The notes: generated by a model from the sequence alone, not told the origin. A DNA stretch of 64,000 bases from Bacteroidota bacterium (GCA_016183765.1 JACPEA010000001.1:177160-241159), one strand, 5' to 3'. Positions 51,499 to 60,727 are shown, numbered from the stretch's first letter. Numbers and translations are program-made.

Positions 51499-52029
51499 AT
51501 GAGCGAACTCCGCAAAGCCAATTACGATGCCGTTTTCTTTCTCACCCTGACCGTTGTTGGCTGGGTAAATGTTTTTACCAGGAAACAGTATTGCGAAGAA
51601 CTCATAAAAAATATAGCCTACTGTCAACAGTATAAAGGCCTTGAATTATATGCCTATGTGATCATGAGCGATCATATGCATTGGGTAGCCGGTCAAAGGG
51701 ATGGAAGATTGAATCATCTTCTTCGGGATTTTAAAAGTTACACCGCCAAACAGATGCTTACGATGATCTATGAAGGAGATACAGAGAGCAGGAAGGATTG
51801 GATGAAAGTTGTTTTTCAATACCATGCCAGGTTTCAAAGGCAGAATGCAGAAAATATGTTCTGGCAAAAGACCAATCATCCGATCGATTGTTTTAATAGT
51901 AAAATATTAAGGCAGAAAATGGATAATGTTCATATGAATCCTGTTCGGGCGGGATTGGTGACAGACCCACGGCATTGGTGGTATAGCAGTGCCAATCCCA
52001 GATCGCCGCTTGCTGTGATGGATATATGA
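51499..52029 (+). CDS. REP-associated tyrosine transposase (Y1/HUH)
   Basis: 176 residues, IS200/Y1_Tnp-like fold. The HUH metal motif is His59-Met-His61 in MSDHMHWV. Tyr81 in RDFKSYTAKQ is the candidate nucleophile. The C-terminal half ends NPVRAGLVTDPRHWWYSSA, which is typical of RAYT proteins. These single-copy transposases cut and rejoin ssDNA at REP hairpins, and such hairpins flank this gene on both sides. ATG at 51499 (MSELRKANYD) is preferred because the longer frame starts within the left REP. Confidence 0.92.
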   Translation: MSELRKANYDAVFFLTLTVVGWVNVFTRKQYCEELIKNIAYCQQYKGLELYAYVIMSDHMHWVAGQRDGRLNHLLRDFKSYTAKQMLTMIYEGDTESRKDWMKVVFQYHARFQRQNAENMFWQKTNHPIDCFNSKILRQKMDNVHMNPVRAGLVTDPRHWWYSSANPRSPLAVMDI

Positions 52030-52096
52030 ATGAATCAATGAACTAATGAATGGATAGAATCAATCAATAATTTTGCGGCCTGAGGCCGGGGATAGT

Positions 52097-52123
52097 GGTC
52101 ACTCGGCAGAGCCGAGCGACTGC
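52097..52123 (-). repeat. right REP palindrome
   Basis: Inverted copy of the left REP. On the minus strand it contains the same GCAGTCGCTCGGCTCTGCCG sequence. It begins 68 bp after the transposase stop and lies about 90 bp upstream of the Ldh-type gene, in its probable control region. Confidence 0.85.
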
Positions 52124-52214
52124 AGTTGCCAGCAACAGTTTATATAAAGCATGTATCTTCGATAACCAATGGGCGTATCCTGCCCTTTTATTTTGTAAAG
52201 TTCACTTCCGTTGT

Positions 52215-53282
52215 ATGTATTCTTACGATCGTTTATACCGGTTCACATATGCTGTTTTTACAAGCTTGGGCTGTTCTGAAGAACATGCTGCTATCGCTAC
52301 ACGCGGTTTGATTGCCGCCGATATCCGCGGAATTGATAGCCATGGTGTGGCAAGATTAAGCGGATATGTTCGTTTATGGGAAGCCGGGCGGGTGAATGCA
52401 AATCCGGCTATCAGGATCGTTCATGAAACACCATCCACTGCAGTGGTGGATGGGGATGCGGGACTAGGATTGGTGGTTGCTCCTTTTGCGATGCAGGTGG
52501 CGATTGATAAGGCCAAAATCGCAGGCACCGGTTGGGTAAGCGTGCGGAACAGCAATCATTTTGGTATTGCGGGTCATCATGCTATGATGGCGCTGGAACA
52601 GGATATGATCGGTATGGCCATGACCAATGCCAGTGCCCTGGTGGCACCTACTTTTTCTGTGGAGCGGATGTTGGGTACCAATCCCATTGCAGTGGCTATT
52701 CCGGCCGGTGAACAACCTCCTTTTGTGGCAGATTTCGCTACTACTACCGCTGCCAATGGTAAACTGGAAATATTGCAACGGAAACAGGCCGATACACCAT
52801 TGGGCTGGGTGCAGGACCGGCAGGGACATCCGTCTACCGATGCCAATATCCTCAAGAAACAAGGTGCGTTATTGCCATTAGGCAGCGATCGTGATCATGG
52901 TAGCCATAAAGGGTATGCCCTGGGAAGTATCGTAGATATTTTCTCTGCGGTGTTGAGTGGTGCTTCTTATGGCCCATGGGCGCCTCCATTCCCTGCCTAT
53001 GTTCCCATGCCGGAGAATATGCCGGGTGAGGGATTGGGTCATTTCTTTGGCGCCATGCGGGTAGATGCATTCCGTCCCGCGGATGAATTCAAACAGCACA
53101 TGGATAACTGGATCGCACGTTTCCGTTTGGCACGTCCTGCGGAGGGCCATGAAAAAGTATTGATCCCCGGTGATCCGGAAAGAGAGATGGAAATCATCCG
53201 CATGAAAGAAGGTATTCCATTGGTGGATAGTGTGGCCGCTGATCTGGAGCAACTGGCTACACGTTTCTCGCTTACCTTATAG
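52215..53282 (+). CDS. Ldh family (malate/L-lactate/ureidoglycolate) NAD(P)-dependent oxidoreductase
   Basis: 355 residues of the Ldh_2 family (non-Rossmann NAD-binding fold). Conserved elements are DIRGIDSHGVARL near 40-50 with the catalytic His, VRNSNHFGIAGHHAM near 115, the ASALVAPTFS segment, GTNPIAVAIP, and DRDHGSHKGYALG near 235. Substrate (malate, lactate, ureidoglycolate or 2,3-diketogulonate) cannot be told by eye. ATG at 52215 is chosen; the open frame upstream passes through the right REP and is not coding. Confidence 0.9.
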   Translation: MYSYDRLYRFTYAVFTSLGCSEEHAAIATRGLIAADIRGIDSHGVARLSGYVRLWEAGRVNANPAIRIVHETPSTAVVDGDAGLGLVVAPFAMQVAIDKAKIAGTGWVSVRNSNHFGIAGHHAMMALEQDMIGMAMTNASALVAPTFSVERMLGTNPIAVAIPAGEQPPFVADFATTTAANGKLEILQRKQADTPLGWVQDRQGHPSTDANILKKQGALLPLGSDRDHGSHKGYALGSIVDIFSAVLSGASYGPWAPPFPAYVPMPENMPGEGLGHFFGAMRVDAFRPADEFKQHMDNWIARFRLARPAEGHEKVLIPGDPEREMEIIRMKEGIPLVDSVAADLEQLATRFSLTL

Positions 53283-53437
53283 GGCACCAGATACAATTGC
53301 CTGCAGACTTTTCGTGGAATCTTAAGACAAACCCCAATATAAGCTAACGGCTGTTCACAAAAACATGTGCCTGCATTTCCGGTGAGGCTGTACATTTGTG
53401 ATACATTTTTTAAAAGTAAAATCCCGAGGGGGCCCAC

Positions 53438-54757
53438 ATGAAAGTAATGAAGTTTGGCGGCACCAGTGTTGGTAAGCCGGAACGTATGCACCAGGTATCA
53501 CAGCTCATCACCAAAGATGCAGAACCGAAGATTGTAGTGCTTAGTGCACTGAGCGGAACCACCAATGCGTTGGTAGAGATCAGTGCCAGCCTGTCGCATG
53601 GCGACCGTACCCTTGCCAAACAGCAGATCGATACACTGGAAGCTCATTACAGGAGTTTTGTACTGGACCTGCTGAAGAAGGAGGAAACCAGGACTAAAGG
53701 GAATGCGTTGGTAACAGAACATTTTGAATTCCTGAACATCATATTACGCATCTCATTCAGTGAAGCGCTGAATAAAGATATTCTTGCACAGGGAGAGCTG
53801 ATGAGTACCAAACTCTTCAGTGCTTATCTGGAAGAGCAGGGAATTGACCACCTGCTGTTACCGGCGCTGGAGTTCATGTCTATCGATGCCAATGAAGAAC
53901 CCCAACTGCCGGCGATCAGAGCCAAACTGACACACTTGCTGCAGGAGCATAAGGATAAGAAACTGTTCATTACCCAGGGGTATATCTGCCGTAACGCGAA
54001 AGGGGAAGTGGATAACCTGAAACGCGGTGGCAGTGATTACACGGCATCGCTGGTGGCTGCTGCGGTGCATGGGACCGTTTGTGAGATCTGGACGGATATC
54101 GATGGTATGCACAACAACGATCCCCGTATTGTGGAAAAGACCATCGCCATCAAACAACTGAGTTTTGATGAGGCGGCAGAGCTGGCTTATTTCGGTGCCA
54201 AGATCCTGCACCCGACCTGTATCTGGCCTGCACAGCAGGAAAATGTTCCCGTGAAGCTGCTGAATACCATGGAACCCGATGCACCCGGAACCGTGATCAC
54301 CAAGGAGGCAGGCAGCGTGGGTATCAAAGCCGTAGCGGCAAAAGATGGTATTATAGCCATCAAGATCAAGAGCAGCCGCATGCTGCTGGCCTATGGTTTC
54401 CTGCGTAAAGTGTTTGAAGTGTTTGAGAAATACCATACATCCATCGATATGATCACTACCTCAGAAGTGGCGGTATCGGTAACCATCGATTCGGATATGT
54501 ACCTGCTCCAAATCGTTCGCGAACTGGAACCGTTCGGAACCGTAGAAGTGGAAGACCAGCAGAGTATCGTATCCATTGTAGGTAATGAGATTGCTAAAAC
54601 AGAAGACGTGCTGCACAAACTTTTCTCAGCAGTAAGCGAGATCCCCGTTACCATGGTAAGTTACGGTGGCAGTCCGCATAACATTTCACTGTTGGTTCCC
54701 AGTACCAATAAAACCAAAACCTTACAATTGCTGAACAAGGGATTGTTCGGTTTATAA
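53438..54757 (+). CDS. lysC: aspartate kinase
   Basis: 439 residues, monofunctional. The kinase domain begins MKVMKFGGTSVG and includes RGGSDYTASLVAAA and the WTDIDGMHNNDPRIV segment. Two ACT-type regulatory domains follow from about residue 300 to the end. It phosphorylates aspartate at the head of the lysine, threonine and methionine routes; the ACT domains imply feedback inhibition. No homoserine dehydrogenase domain is fused, unlike ThrA. A TACATTTG -7-like box lies 40 bp upstream. The next small gene begins 7 bp after the stop. Confidence 0.93.
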   Translation: MKVMKFGGTSVGKPERMHQVSQLITKDAEPKIVVLSALSGTTNALVEISASLSHGDRTLAKQQIDTLEAHYRSFVLDLLKKEETRTKGNALVTEHFEFLNIILRISFSEALNKDILAQGELMSTKLFSAYLEEQGIDHLLLPALEFMSIDANEEPQLPAIRAKLTHLLQEHKDKKLFITQGYICRNAKGEVDNLKRGGSDYTASLVAAAVHGTVCEIWTDIDGMHNNDPRIVEKTIAIKQLSFDEAAELAYFGAKILHPTCIWPAQQENVPVKLLNTMEPDAPGTVITKEAGSVGIKAVAAKDGIIAIKIKSSRMLLAYGFLRKVFEVFEKYHTSIDMITTSEVAVSVTIDSDMYLLQIVRELEPFGTVEVEDQQSIVSIVGNEIAKTEDVLHKLFSAVSEIPVTMVSYGGSPHNISLLVPSTNKTKTLQLLNKGLFGL

Positions 54758-54764
54758 ATTGCGT

Positions 54765-55211
54765 ATGACAACAAAGATTATTCTCAACCGCGAAAATGAA
54801 TGGCGAAACCGCGCAAGGGGTTTCAAAGTATGGATCGACGGGAAAGAAGTCGGAACGATTGCCAATGGTGGCTCAGAAGCGTACCTGGTGGAACCTGGAA
54901 CATACAAACTCCAATGTAAGATCGACTGGTGCAGCAGTCCCGGACTGGAACTGACGGTGAAAGAAGGGGAGACCCGTTTTGTACAGGTAGGCTCCGGTAT
55001 GAAGTACTACAGCCTGTTCACAGTCCTGATGGTGCTGGTACTGCTTTCCGGTCCGGTGATCAAATACCTGAAGCTGAAAGTTCCAGAAGAGTTCACCTAC
55101 CTGCAAATGGTGGTATTGGTTCCCTTCTTACTATATTATCTTTATTACCTAAGCATTGGGCGTAGCCGATACCTGTTGCTGAAAGAAGACTCCGCCAACG
55201 TGTTCCGTTGA
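54765..55211 (+). CDS. hypothetical membrane protein following lysC
   Basis: 148 residues. The N-terminal half (about 1-75) looks like a small beta-sandwich (FKVWIDGKEVGTIANGGS, VEPGTYKLQCKIDWCSSPGLEL) similar to domains that present a surface ligand; two membrane helices follow (about 78-95 and 108-128). No function assigned. ATG at 54765 is chosen over a TTG two codons upstream. It probably shares the lysC transcript and ends in a strong terminator. Confidence 0.7.
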   Translation: MTTKIILNRENEWRNRARGFKVWIDGKEVGTIANGGSEAYLVEPGTYKLQCKIDWCSSPGLELTVKEGETRFVQVGSGMKYYSLFTVLMVLVLLSGPVIKYLKLKVPEEFTYLQMVVLVPFLLYYLYYLSIGRSRYLLLKEDSANVFR

Positions 55212-55230
55212 CCTGAAAAACCTTTTCTAT

Positions 55231-55260
55231 AACCGCTGATAAGATTTCAGCGGTTTTTTT
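55231..55260 (+). terminator. rho-independent terminator after the lysC unit
   Basis: AACCGCTGA at 55231-55239 pairs perfectly with TCAGCGGTT at 55247-55255, followed by TTTTT. Confidence 0.92.
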
Positions 55261-55299
55261 ATGTAAAACACGTACCATTGTATAACTAAATTTATAGTT

Positions 55300-56538
55300 A
55301 TGATTCGGGCCTTGCTGTTATTTTTCCTCGGTAGTTTCGGATGGATCGAAATGCATGCGCAGGCTGATCTGGGCGGACAGGTATTGAGTGCGGATAATAG
55401 ACAGGCCGTAGCATCAGCCAATGTATATATCAGCAACAGTTCTATCGGAACGATCACGGATGAGAAAGGCAATTTCATGATCCGGAATTTTCCATCGGGT
55501 AGGTATGATCTGGTGGTGTCCTGTGTGGGGTTCACTACGCAGGTGATCACGGTCTCCTCTGCGCAATTGCCCAAACAGCTGACCATACTATTACAACCCA
55601 AAGTGAATGAATTACAGGAAGTGATCGTTGAGCCTTATGAAAAAAATGGATGGGAACGATGGGGTAATTTTTTCATAGAGAATTTTATCGGCACATCTGC
55701 TTTTGCCCGTGATTGCAAATTGCTGAACAGGGATGTGATCAAATTCCGTTTCAGCAAAAAGAAGAACAAACTGGAAGTCATTGCCACCGACAGGCTGGTG
55801 ATAGAGAACCAGGCACTGGGTTATTTGCTCAAATATGACCTTACCCGTTTTGAATACGATTTTGGTACCCGTATTTTCCTGTACCAGGGTTATCCCTTAT
55901 TCGAGGAGATGGAAAGTAAACGGTCTGGCCGGCTGAAACGATGGGCCGCCAACCGGGAAGACGCTTATTTCGGATCGGTCATGCATTTCATGCGAAGCCT
56001 CTTCCGGAATAAACTATTAGAACAGCACTTTGAAGTGCGCAGGCTGATCAAGATCCCCGATGCAGAGAAGAAACGGGTAAAAGCGCTCTACCGCTCACAG
56101 GCGGTGAATGTAGCCATTAACGGAACCGTGATGCTGGACGGTCAGTTACCCGGCCTGCGCCGTGATTCAGCAGCCTATTACCGTAAAGTGATGAATGAAC
56201 CGGAATCGATGAATGTACTGATCAACAAAATTCTTATAGGAGATAGTATTGCGTATGCCCTGGATAGTGTTACCGTAGGACTTGCGTTCCCGGACCACCT
56301 GCAGATAGTATACACGCAAAAGAAAACCCCGCCGGAATACCAGAAAATGCTGCCACGCGGCGTATTCAGCATCCCACTTACTTCTGAGCTGGTGCGCACC
56401 ACGCCGAACCCCATCATGGTATTGGCATCCGGTAATTATTTTGAAGGCACCGACCTGATCACTTCCGGATACTGGGCCTGGTCCGAAAAGATCGCCAACC
56501 TTTTACCGAATGAGTATTGGCCCGCCACCAAAAAATGA
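55300..56538 (+). CDS. exported protein with carboxypeptidase-like regulatory domain
   Basis: 412 residues with a signal peptide (about 1-21, ending MHAQA). Residues about 25-100 form a CarboxypepD_reg-like beta domain (GGQVLSADNRQAVASANVYI, GTITDEKGNFMI, VVSCVGFTTQ) as found at the front of TonB-dependent receptors. The rest (about 100-412) is a Bacteroidota-specific domain without recognised function and has no TonB plug or barrel. It is probably periplasmic or outer-membrane associated. It converges with queA across a shared hairpin. Confidence 0.82.
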   Translation: MIRALLLFFLGSFGWIEMHAQADLGGQVLSADNRQAVASANVYISNSSIGTITDEKGNFMIRNFPSGRYDLVVSCVGFTTQVITVSSAQLPKQLTILLQPKVNELQEVIVEPYEKNGWERWGNFFIENFIGTSAFARDCKLLNRDVIKFRFSKKKNKLEVIATDRLVIENQALGYLLKYDLTRFEYDFGTRIFLYQGYPLFEEMESKRSGRLKRWAANREDAYFGSVMHFMRSLFRNKLLEQHFEVRRLIKIPDAEKKRVKALYRSQAVNVAINGTVMLDGQLPGLRRDSAAYYRKVMNEPESMNVLINKILIGDSIAYALDSVTVGLAFPDHLQIVYTQKKTPPEYQKMLPRGVFSIPLTSELVRTTPNPIMVLASGNYFEGTDLITSGYWAWSEKIANLLPNEYWPATKK

Positions 56539-56582
56539 AAGACCGCACTTCAGCGCCTCTGCGAGCCAATCATACTAATCAT

Positions 56583-56616
56583 AAAAAAGAGCCGGTATAA
56601 AAACCAGCCCTTTTAT
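56583..56616 (-). terminator. terminator of queA, probably bidirectional
   Basis: On the minus strand AGGGCTGGT pairs with ACCGGCTCT (two wobbles) and is followed by TTTTTT. On the plus strand TTTTATT also follows the stem, so it can serve the convergent gene too. Confidence 0.75.
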
Positions 56617-56632
56617 TGGTATCGTTCCATCA

Positions 56633-57682
56633 TCAGATGATCAGTAATGCATCCCCATAACTGAAGAAGCGGTATTTGTCCTTGATCGCTTTTTTATAGG
56701 CTTCCATGGCCAGGTCATAACCCGCAAAAGCACAGGTCATGATCAACAGGCTGGTCTTAGGTAAATGGAAATTGGTGACCAGGCTATCTGCCACATTGAA
56801 TTTGTAAGGCGGGTGGATGAAGTGGTTCGTCCAGCCCTCACTGGGCTTCAGTAATTTCTGTGCAGTGAAACTGCTTTCCATGGCACGCATGGTAGTGGTT
56901 CCGATAGAGCAGATGCGATGGCCGGTCTCTTTGGCTTTGTTCACAATGGCGCAGGCCTGTTCGTTGATGGAATAGTATTCAGCATCCATCTTGTGTTTGC
57001 TCAGGTCCTCTACCTCGATCGGGCGGAAAGTGCCCAGTCCTGTGTGCAGGGTCACTTCTGCAAAACGGATACCCAGGATTTCACAACGTTTGATCAGTTC
57101 CTTGCTGAAGTGCAGACCGGCAGTAGGCGCTGCAACAGCTCCTTCGTATTTGGCATAAACGGTCTGATAACGCTCTTTGTCCTCTTCATCCGGCTTGCGC
57201 TTGATGTATTTGGGCAGCGGGGTTTCTCCCAGGTGCTCCAGCATTTTTTTGAAGCTCTCGTCATCGTCGTCCCACAGGAAACGGATGGTACGGCCACGAC
57301 TGGTAGTATTGTCGATCACTTCGGCAACCAGTTCTTCATTCTCGCCGAAATACAGTTTGTTGCCTACACGTATCTTTCTTGCGGGATCAACGATCACATC
57401 CCACAAACGATTGGGTTTATTCAGTTCACGAAGCAGGAACACTTCGATCTTGGCGCCGGTCTTTTCTTTGCGGCCATACATCCTGGCAGGGAATACCTTG
57501 GTGTTGTTCACTACAAATACATCCTTGTCGTCGAAATACTCTAAGATGTCGCGGAAATGCCTGTTCTCCATATGCCCGCTCTTACGGTCAACAACCATCA
57601 TACGGCTGTCTTCTCTTTTTTTGGTCGGGTTCTGTGCGATCAGGTTCAGGGGAAGGTCAAACTTGAATTGCGATAATTTCAT
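56633..57682 (-). CDS. queA: S-adenosylmethionine:tRNA ribosyltransferase-isomerase
   Basis: 349 residues. It makes epoxyqueuosine in tRNA by transferring and isomerising the ribosyl moiety of SAM. Conserved stretches are [22 protein letters not shown] start (with REDSRMMV), [38 protein letters not shown] and [13 protein letters not shown]. Length matches the family. It is monocistronic, with a 170-bp upstream gap before the ABC gene. Confidence 0.96.
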   Translation of the reverse strand: MKLSQFKFDLPLNLIAQNPTKKREDSRMMVVDRKSGHMENRHFRDILEYFDDKDVFVVNNTKVFPARMYGRKEKTGAKIEVFLLRELNKPNRLWDVIVDPARKIRVGNKLYFGENEELVAEVIDNTTSRGRTIRFLWDDDDESFKKMLEHLGETPLPKYIKRKPDEEDKERYQTVYAKYEGAVAAPTAGLHFSKELIKRCEILGIRFAEVTLHTGLGTFRPIEVEDLSKHKMDAEYYSINEQACAIVNKAKETGHRICSIGTTTMRAMESSFTAQKLLKPSEGWTNHFIHPPYKFNVADSLVTNFHLPKTSLLIMTCAFAGYDLAMEAYKKAIKDKYRFFSYGDALLII

Positions 57683-57853
57683 GTGTCTAATCCTGTTTTA
57701 AGATGATAGCCACAATCAGTTTGTTGTCCCACCAGGCTTGGCAGGAGGCACTCACTTCATGTTACGGCATGAATTTCAGAAGTTTGCAAAAGTACGATAA
57801 GATAGGTAATACTCCAATTTGTACCAAATCACAGTTCCCAATCTGTGCATATC

Positions 57854-59581
57854 TTATCGGCCGATACCTGGAATGGAAGATATAAGTCTTTGAGTATAAG
57901 TACTTTGTGGAGAATTGTACACCTGCTCCGCCATACCCATTTCTTCGATCTTTCCCTTATTCATCACCAGGATCCTGTCGCTGATATAACGCACCACAGA
58001 CAGATCATGCGAAATGAAAATAGCCGTGAACCCGAATTCCTTTTTCAGGTCGTTCAGCAGGTTCAGCACCTGCGCCTGCACGCTTACGTCCAGTGCTGAA
58101 ACACTTTCGTCGCAGATGATAAAAGAAGGTTGTAATGCCAGCGTCCTCGCGATCACGATACGCTGCCGCTGACCACCACTGAATTCATGCGGGTAACGGT
58201 GATAGTGTTCCGGGCGAAGATTTACTTTTTCCAGCAGGTCCAATACTTTTTCTTTCCGCTGCCGGCTGTTGGTAAGCAGGCCATGGACCAGCAAAGGCTC
58301 GGCAATGGCTTCGCCGATGGTGATACGGGGATTGAGTGAGGAATAAGGATCCTGGAAAATGATCTGCATATCCTTGCGCAGGGCTTTGAGCTGCGAGCTG
58401 CTGGCTGTGAGCAGGTCAGTGTTCTTATATTGAATGGCTCCCTCTGTGGCATCGATCAGCCTGAGCAGGGCTCTTCCCAAAGTGCTTTTACCACAACCTG
58501 ATTCGCCTACCAGTCCAAGTGTCTCACCTTCGTAAAGATCAAAACTCACATCATCAACGGCTTTGGTGTAGGCAGTTGTTTTTCCCAGGAATGTTTTTTT
58601 TACGGGGAACCAGACTTTGAGGTTTTGTACAGAAAGTAATGGCGTGGTGGCAGTTTGTGGAGAGGGGGGTGTTATCGGTTCCTGCGCTGTTGCCTTCGCA
58701 CCGTTTTTTTCCTGGATATTTCCTTCGGCATCCACTTCCATAAAATCGCTCACTACCGGTAAACGCTCGCCTTTGGCATGCAGCATGGGGCGACAGGCAA
58801 GCAGGGCTTTGGTATAAGGGTGTTTCGGGTGTTTGAAAACGGTATCGGCCATATCCTGTTCTACGATCATGCCTTTGTACATGACGGCCACCCGATCTGC
58901 GATATCGGCCACCACGCCCAGATCGTGCGTGATGAAGATCACGCCCATCTGGTTCTGCAACTGCAGTTCACGGATCAGTTGCAGGATATTCTTTTGTACG
59001 GTCACATCCAGCGCCGTGGTGGGTTCATCACAGATCAGCAGGTCGGGTTCGCAACTCATGGCCATGGCGATCATGACACGTTGTTTTTGTCCGCCGCTTA
59101 ACTGGTGCGGATAACGGTGGTACATACCGGCAGGATCGGGCAGTTGTACTTTCTCGAAGAGGGCGATGGTCTGGCGGGTAGCTTCTTCAGTACTGATTGC
59201 CTTGTGTTGCAAAAGGGCCTCCCGCACCTGGAACCCGCAGGTAAGTACGGGGTTCAGCGAGGTCATGGGTTCCTGGAAGATCATGGCCACACGGTTGCCG
59301 CGGATAGCAGATAACTGTTCGCGTGGCAACTGAAGCAGGTCGATGGTGTTCTCTTCACTGCTTAGCAGGATCTCTCCCGAAATATATTCGGCCGGTGGTG
59401 TAGGTAACAGCTGCAGGATGGATAAAGAGGTCACGGATTTACCCGAACCGGATTCACCCACGATGGCAAGCAGTTCACCCCGTGAGACAGATATGTTGAT
59501 ATTCTTTAATGCCTGCGTGCGCAGACCATCTGTGACAAAATGGATGCTCAGGTTTTTGATGTGTAACAAGGGCAGAGACAT
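57854..59581 (-). CDS. duplicated oligopeptide-type ABC transporter ATPase (DppD-DppF fusion)
   Basis: 575 residues with two complete ATPase domains. The first (about 5-265) has Walker A GESGSGKS near 43, signature LSGGQKQR, Walker B LLICDEPTTALD and an oligopeptide-type C-terminal extension (KHPYTKALLACRP). A linker of about 40 residues follows. The second has GESGCGKS, FSGGQRQR, FIICDESVSALD and the same HPY-like tail (PQSTYTQRLI). It would power a peptide or nickel-type importer, or an exporter of the microcin-type. No permease or binding-protein gene is adjacent. ATG at 59581 is chosen. Confidence 0.92.
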   Translation of the reverse strand: MSLPLLHIKNLSIHFVTDGLRTQALKNINISVSRGELLAIVGESGSGKSVTSLSILQLLPTPPAEYISGEILLSSEENTIDLLQLPREQLSAIRGNRVAMIFQEPMTSLNPVLTCGFQVREALLQHKAISTEEATRQTIALFEKVQLPDPAGMYHRYPHQLSGGQKQRVMIAMAMSCEPDLLICDEPTTALDVTVQKNILQLIRELQLQNQMGVIFITHDLGVVADIADRVAVMYKGMIVEQDMADTVFKHPKHPYTKALLACRPMLHAKGERLPVVSDFMEVDAEGNIQEKNGAKATAQEPITPPSPQTATTPLLSVQNLKVWFPVKKTFLGKTTAYTKAVDDVSFDLYEGETLGLVGESGCGKSTLGRALLRLIDATEGAIQYKNTDLLTASSSQLKALRKDMQIIFQDPYSSLNPRITIGEAIAEPLLVHGLLTNSRQRKEKVLDLLEKVNLRPEHYHRYPHEFSGGQRQRIVIARTLALQPSFIICDESVSALDVSVQAQVLNLLNDLKKEFGFTAIFISHDLSVVRYISDRILVMNKGKIEEMGMAEQVYNSPQSTYTQRLISSIPGIGR

Positions 59582-59709
59582 GGGTAAAGATAACTTCGAA
59601 ATTCTGTAATCCGGAGCATCAAAAATCACAGATCCGTAATTCACAAATCATTAGGTATTTTTTACACAAACACTACCATTATTGACGCCCTTTCACCTAT
59701 TTTTGCGCT

Positions 59710-59735
59710 CACAATTGTTAGTTTTGAAAATTGTG
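59710..59735 (+). promoter_or_regulatory. dyad over a -7 box upstream of ccmC
   Basis: CACAATT at 59710-59716 and AATTGTG at 59729-59735 flank a TAGTTTTG word at 59719-59726 that fits TAnnTTTG. A repressor or activator site overlapping the ccmC promoter is possible; a weak hairpin is the alternative. No matching -33 box is obvious. Confidence 0.35.
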
Positions 59736-59760
59736 AAAGGCTTTCAGTAAAAATCAGCTC

Positions 59761-60441
59761 ATGATTCGAAAATCCTGGTGGAAAATAGCAAGTTTTGTTT
59801 TACTGTTATATACCTGCTCTTACGGCTTCCTGGTTGAAGTGCCTTCTCCTCCCGGTGTTCCGCTGAAAGAAACCATCCGCAACCTGTTTTTCCATGTCCC
59901 TATGTGGATCGCGATGATGGTATGTTTTACTGTTTCCGTGGTATATGCCATCCGTTACCTGCGTTACCAGCGGGCAACAGACGAGATCTATTCAACTGAA
60001 TATGCCCGTACCGGGACTGTATTGGGTATCCTGGGTCTGGTAACCGGTATGATCTGGGCCAATTCTCAATGGGGCAAAGCCTGGAGCGGTGATGCCAAAC
60101 AGAATGGGACCGCCATTGCCCTGCTCATCTATTTCGCCTATTTTGTTTTGAAAGGAAGTCTGCAGGATGAGGAGAAGCAGGCAAGGATCGGATCGGTCTA
60201 CAATATCTTCGCCTTTTTCATGCTGTTCCCAACCATCTGGATCTTGCCAAGACTGGCGGAAAGCCTGCATCCGGGCGGATTGGGCAGTGAAGGTAACCCG
60301 GGTCTCAACCCCAAAGATACCAGCAATTCGATGCGCAGTGTTATGTACCCGGCTTTTATTGGCTGGACATTATTGAGTGTATGGATCACTACATTACGTA
60401 TCAGGGTGCAAATGATTAACCATAAAAGATTGAATCAATGA
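59761..60441 (+). CDS. ccmC: haem export/cytochrome c maturation protein CcmC
   Basis: 226 residues with six membrane helices. The Trp-rich haem-handling motif is WGKAWSGDAKQNGT (WGxxWxxD), on the periplasmic side, and conserved His are in NLFFHVPMW and near LHPGG. CcmC presents haem to CcmE during cytochrome c maturation. Its stop overlaps the ccmD-like start by 4 bp (ATGA), so the two are coupled. The ccmB gene is not adjacent here but lies 3 kb away on the other strand. Confidence 0.93.
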   Translation: MIRKSWWKIASFVLLLYTCSYGFLVEVPSPPGVPLKETIRNLFFHVPMWIAMMVCFTVSVVYAIRYLRYQRATDEIYSTEYARTGTVLGILGLVTGMIWANSQWGKAWSGDAKQNGTAIALLIYFAYFVLKGSLQDEEKQARIGSVYNIFAFFMLFPTIWILPRLAESLHPGGLGSEGNPGLNPKDTSNSMRSVMYPAFIGWTLLSVWITTLRIRVQMINHKRLNQ

Positions 60442-60659
60442 ATAAACTGGTAAAAATGATGGCACTGTTACTGTTACTCGCAATGAATACGGCAGTGCAG
60501 GCACAGGAAGCGGTGGCTACAACAGACAACGCAGGACTGATGCGCAGTAACGGAAGAATTTATGTGGTGGTGGCCGTTGTGGTGACCATATTGCTGGGAT
60601 TGTTTGCCTATGTGTTCAGCCTTGACCGGAAGATCACCAGGCTGGAAAAGAATTCGTGA
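60438..60659 (+). CDS. CcmD-like small membrane protein
   Basis: 73 residues: signal-like N-terminus (about 1-23), a short linker, and a membrane helix (IYVVVAVVVTILLGLFAYVF) followed by a charged tail LDRKITRLEK. This is the usual form of Bacteroidota CcmD-family proteins, which help CcmC. Its ATG overlaps the ccmC stop. Confidence 0.82.
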   Translation: MNKLVKMMALLLLLAMNTAVQAQEAVATTDNAGLMRSNGRIYVVVAVVVTILLGLFAYVFSLDRKITRLEKNS

Positions 60660-60727
60660 GTGGTAAGTAGTAAGTAGTAAGTAGTAAGTACTTGTCCTTA
60701 CTCACCACTGACCACTCACCACTCACG
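60656..60727. repeat. GTAAGTA / CTCACCACT minisatellite, inverted
   Basis: A run of TAGTAAG units is followed by CTTACTCACCACTGACC and ACTCACCACTCAC. The left part GTGAGTGGTAAG is complementary to CTTACTCACCACT-type words on the right, so it can fold. The same CTCACCACTCAC words occur in-frame inside lpxB and the RsmB-type gene. It lies between ccmD and the glutamate dehydrogenase gene. Confidence 0.75.

Larger units (their letters stand above)
51439..52122 (+). mobile_element. complete RAYT element bounded by inverted REP palindromes
   Basis: A REP hairpin at 51439-51466 and its inverted copy at 52097-52123 flank the transposase gene. They share 26 identical bases in opposite orientation. 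Each hairpin has a 12-bp stem with one G-T pair (CAGTCGCTCGGC / GCCGAGTGACTG). This is the layout of a REP-associated tyrosine transposase unit. It lies between two unrelated plus-strand genes and disrupts neither. Confidence 0.85.
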
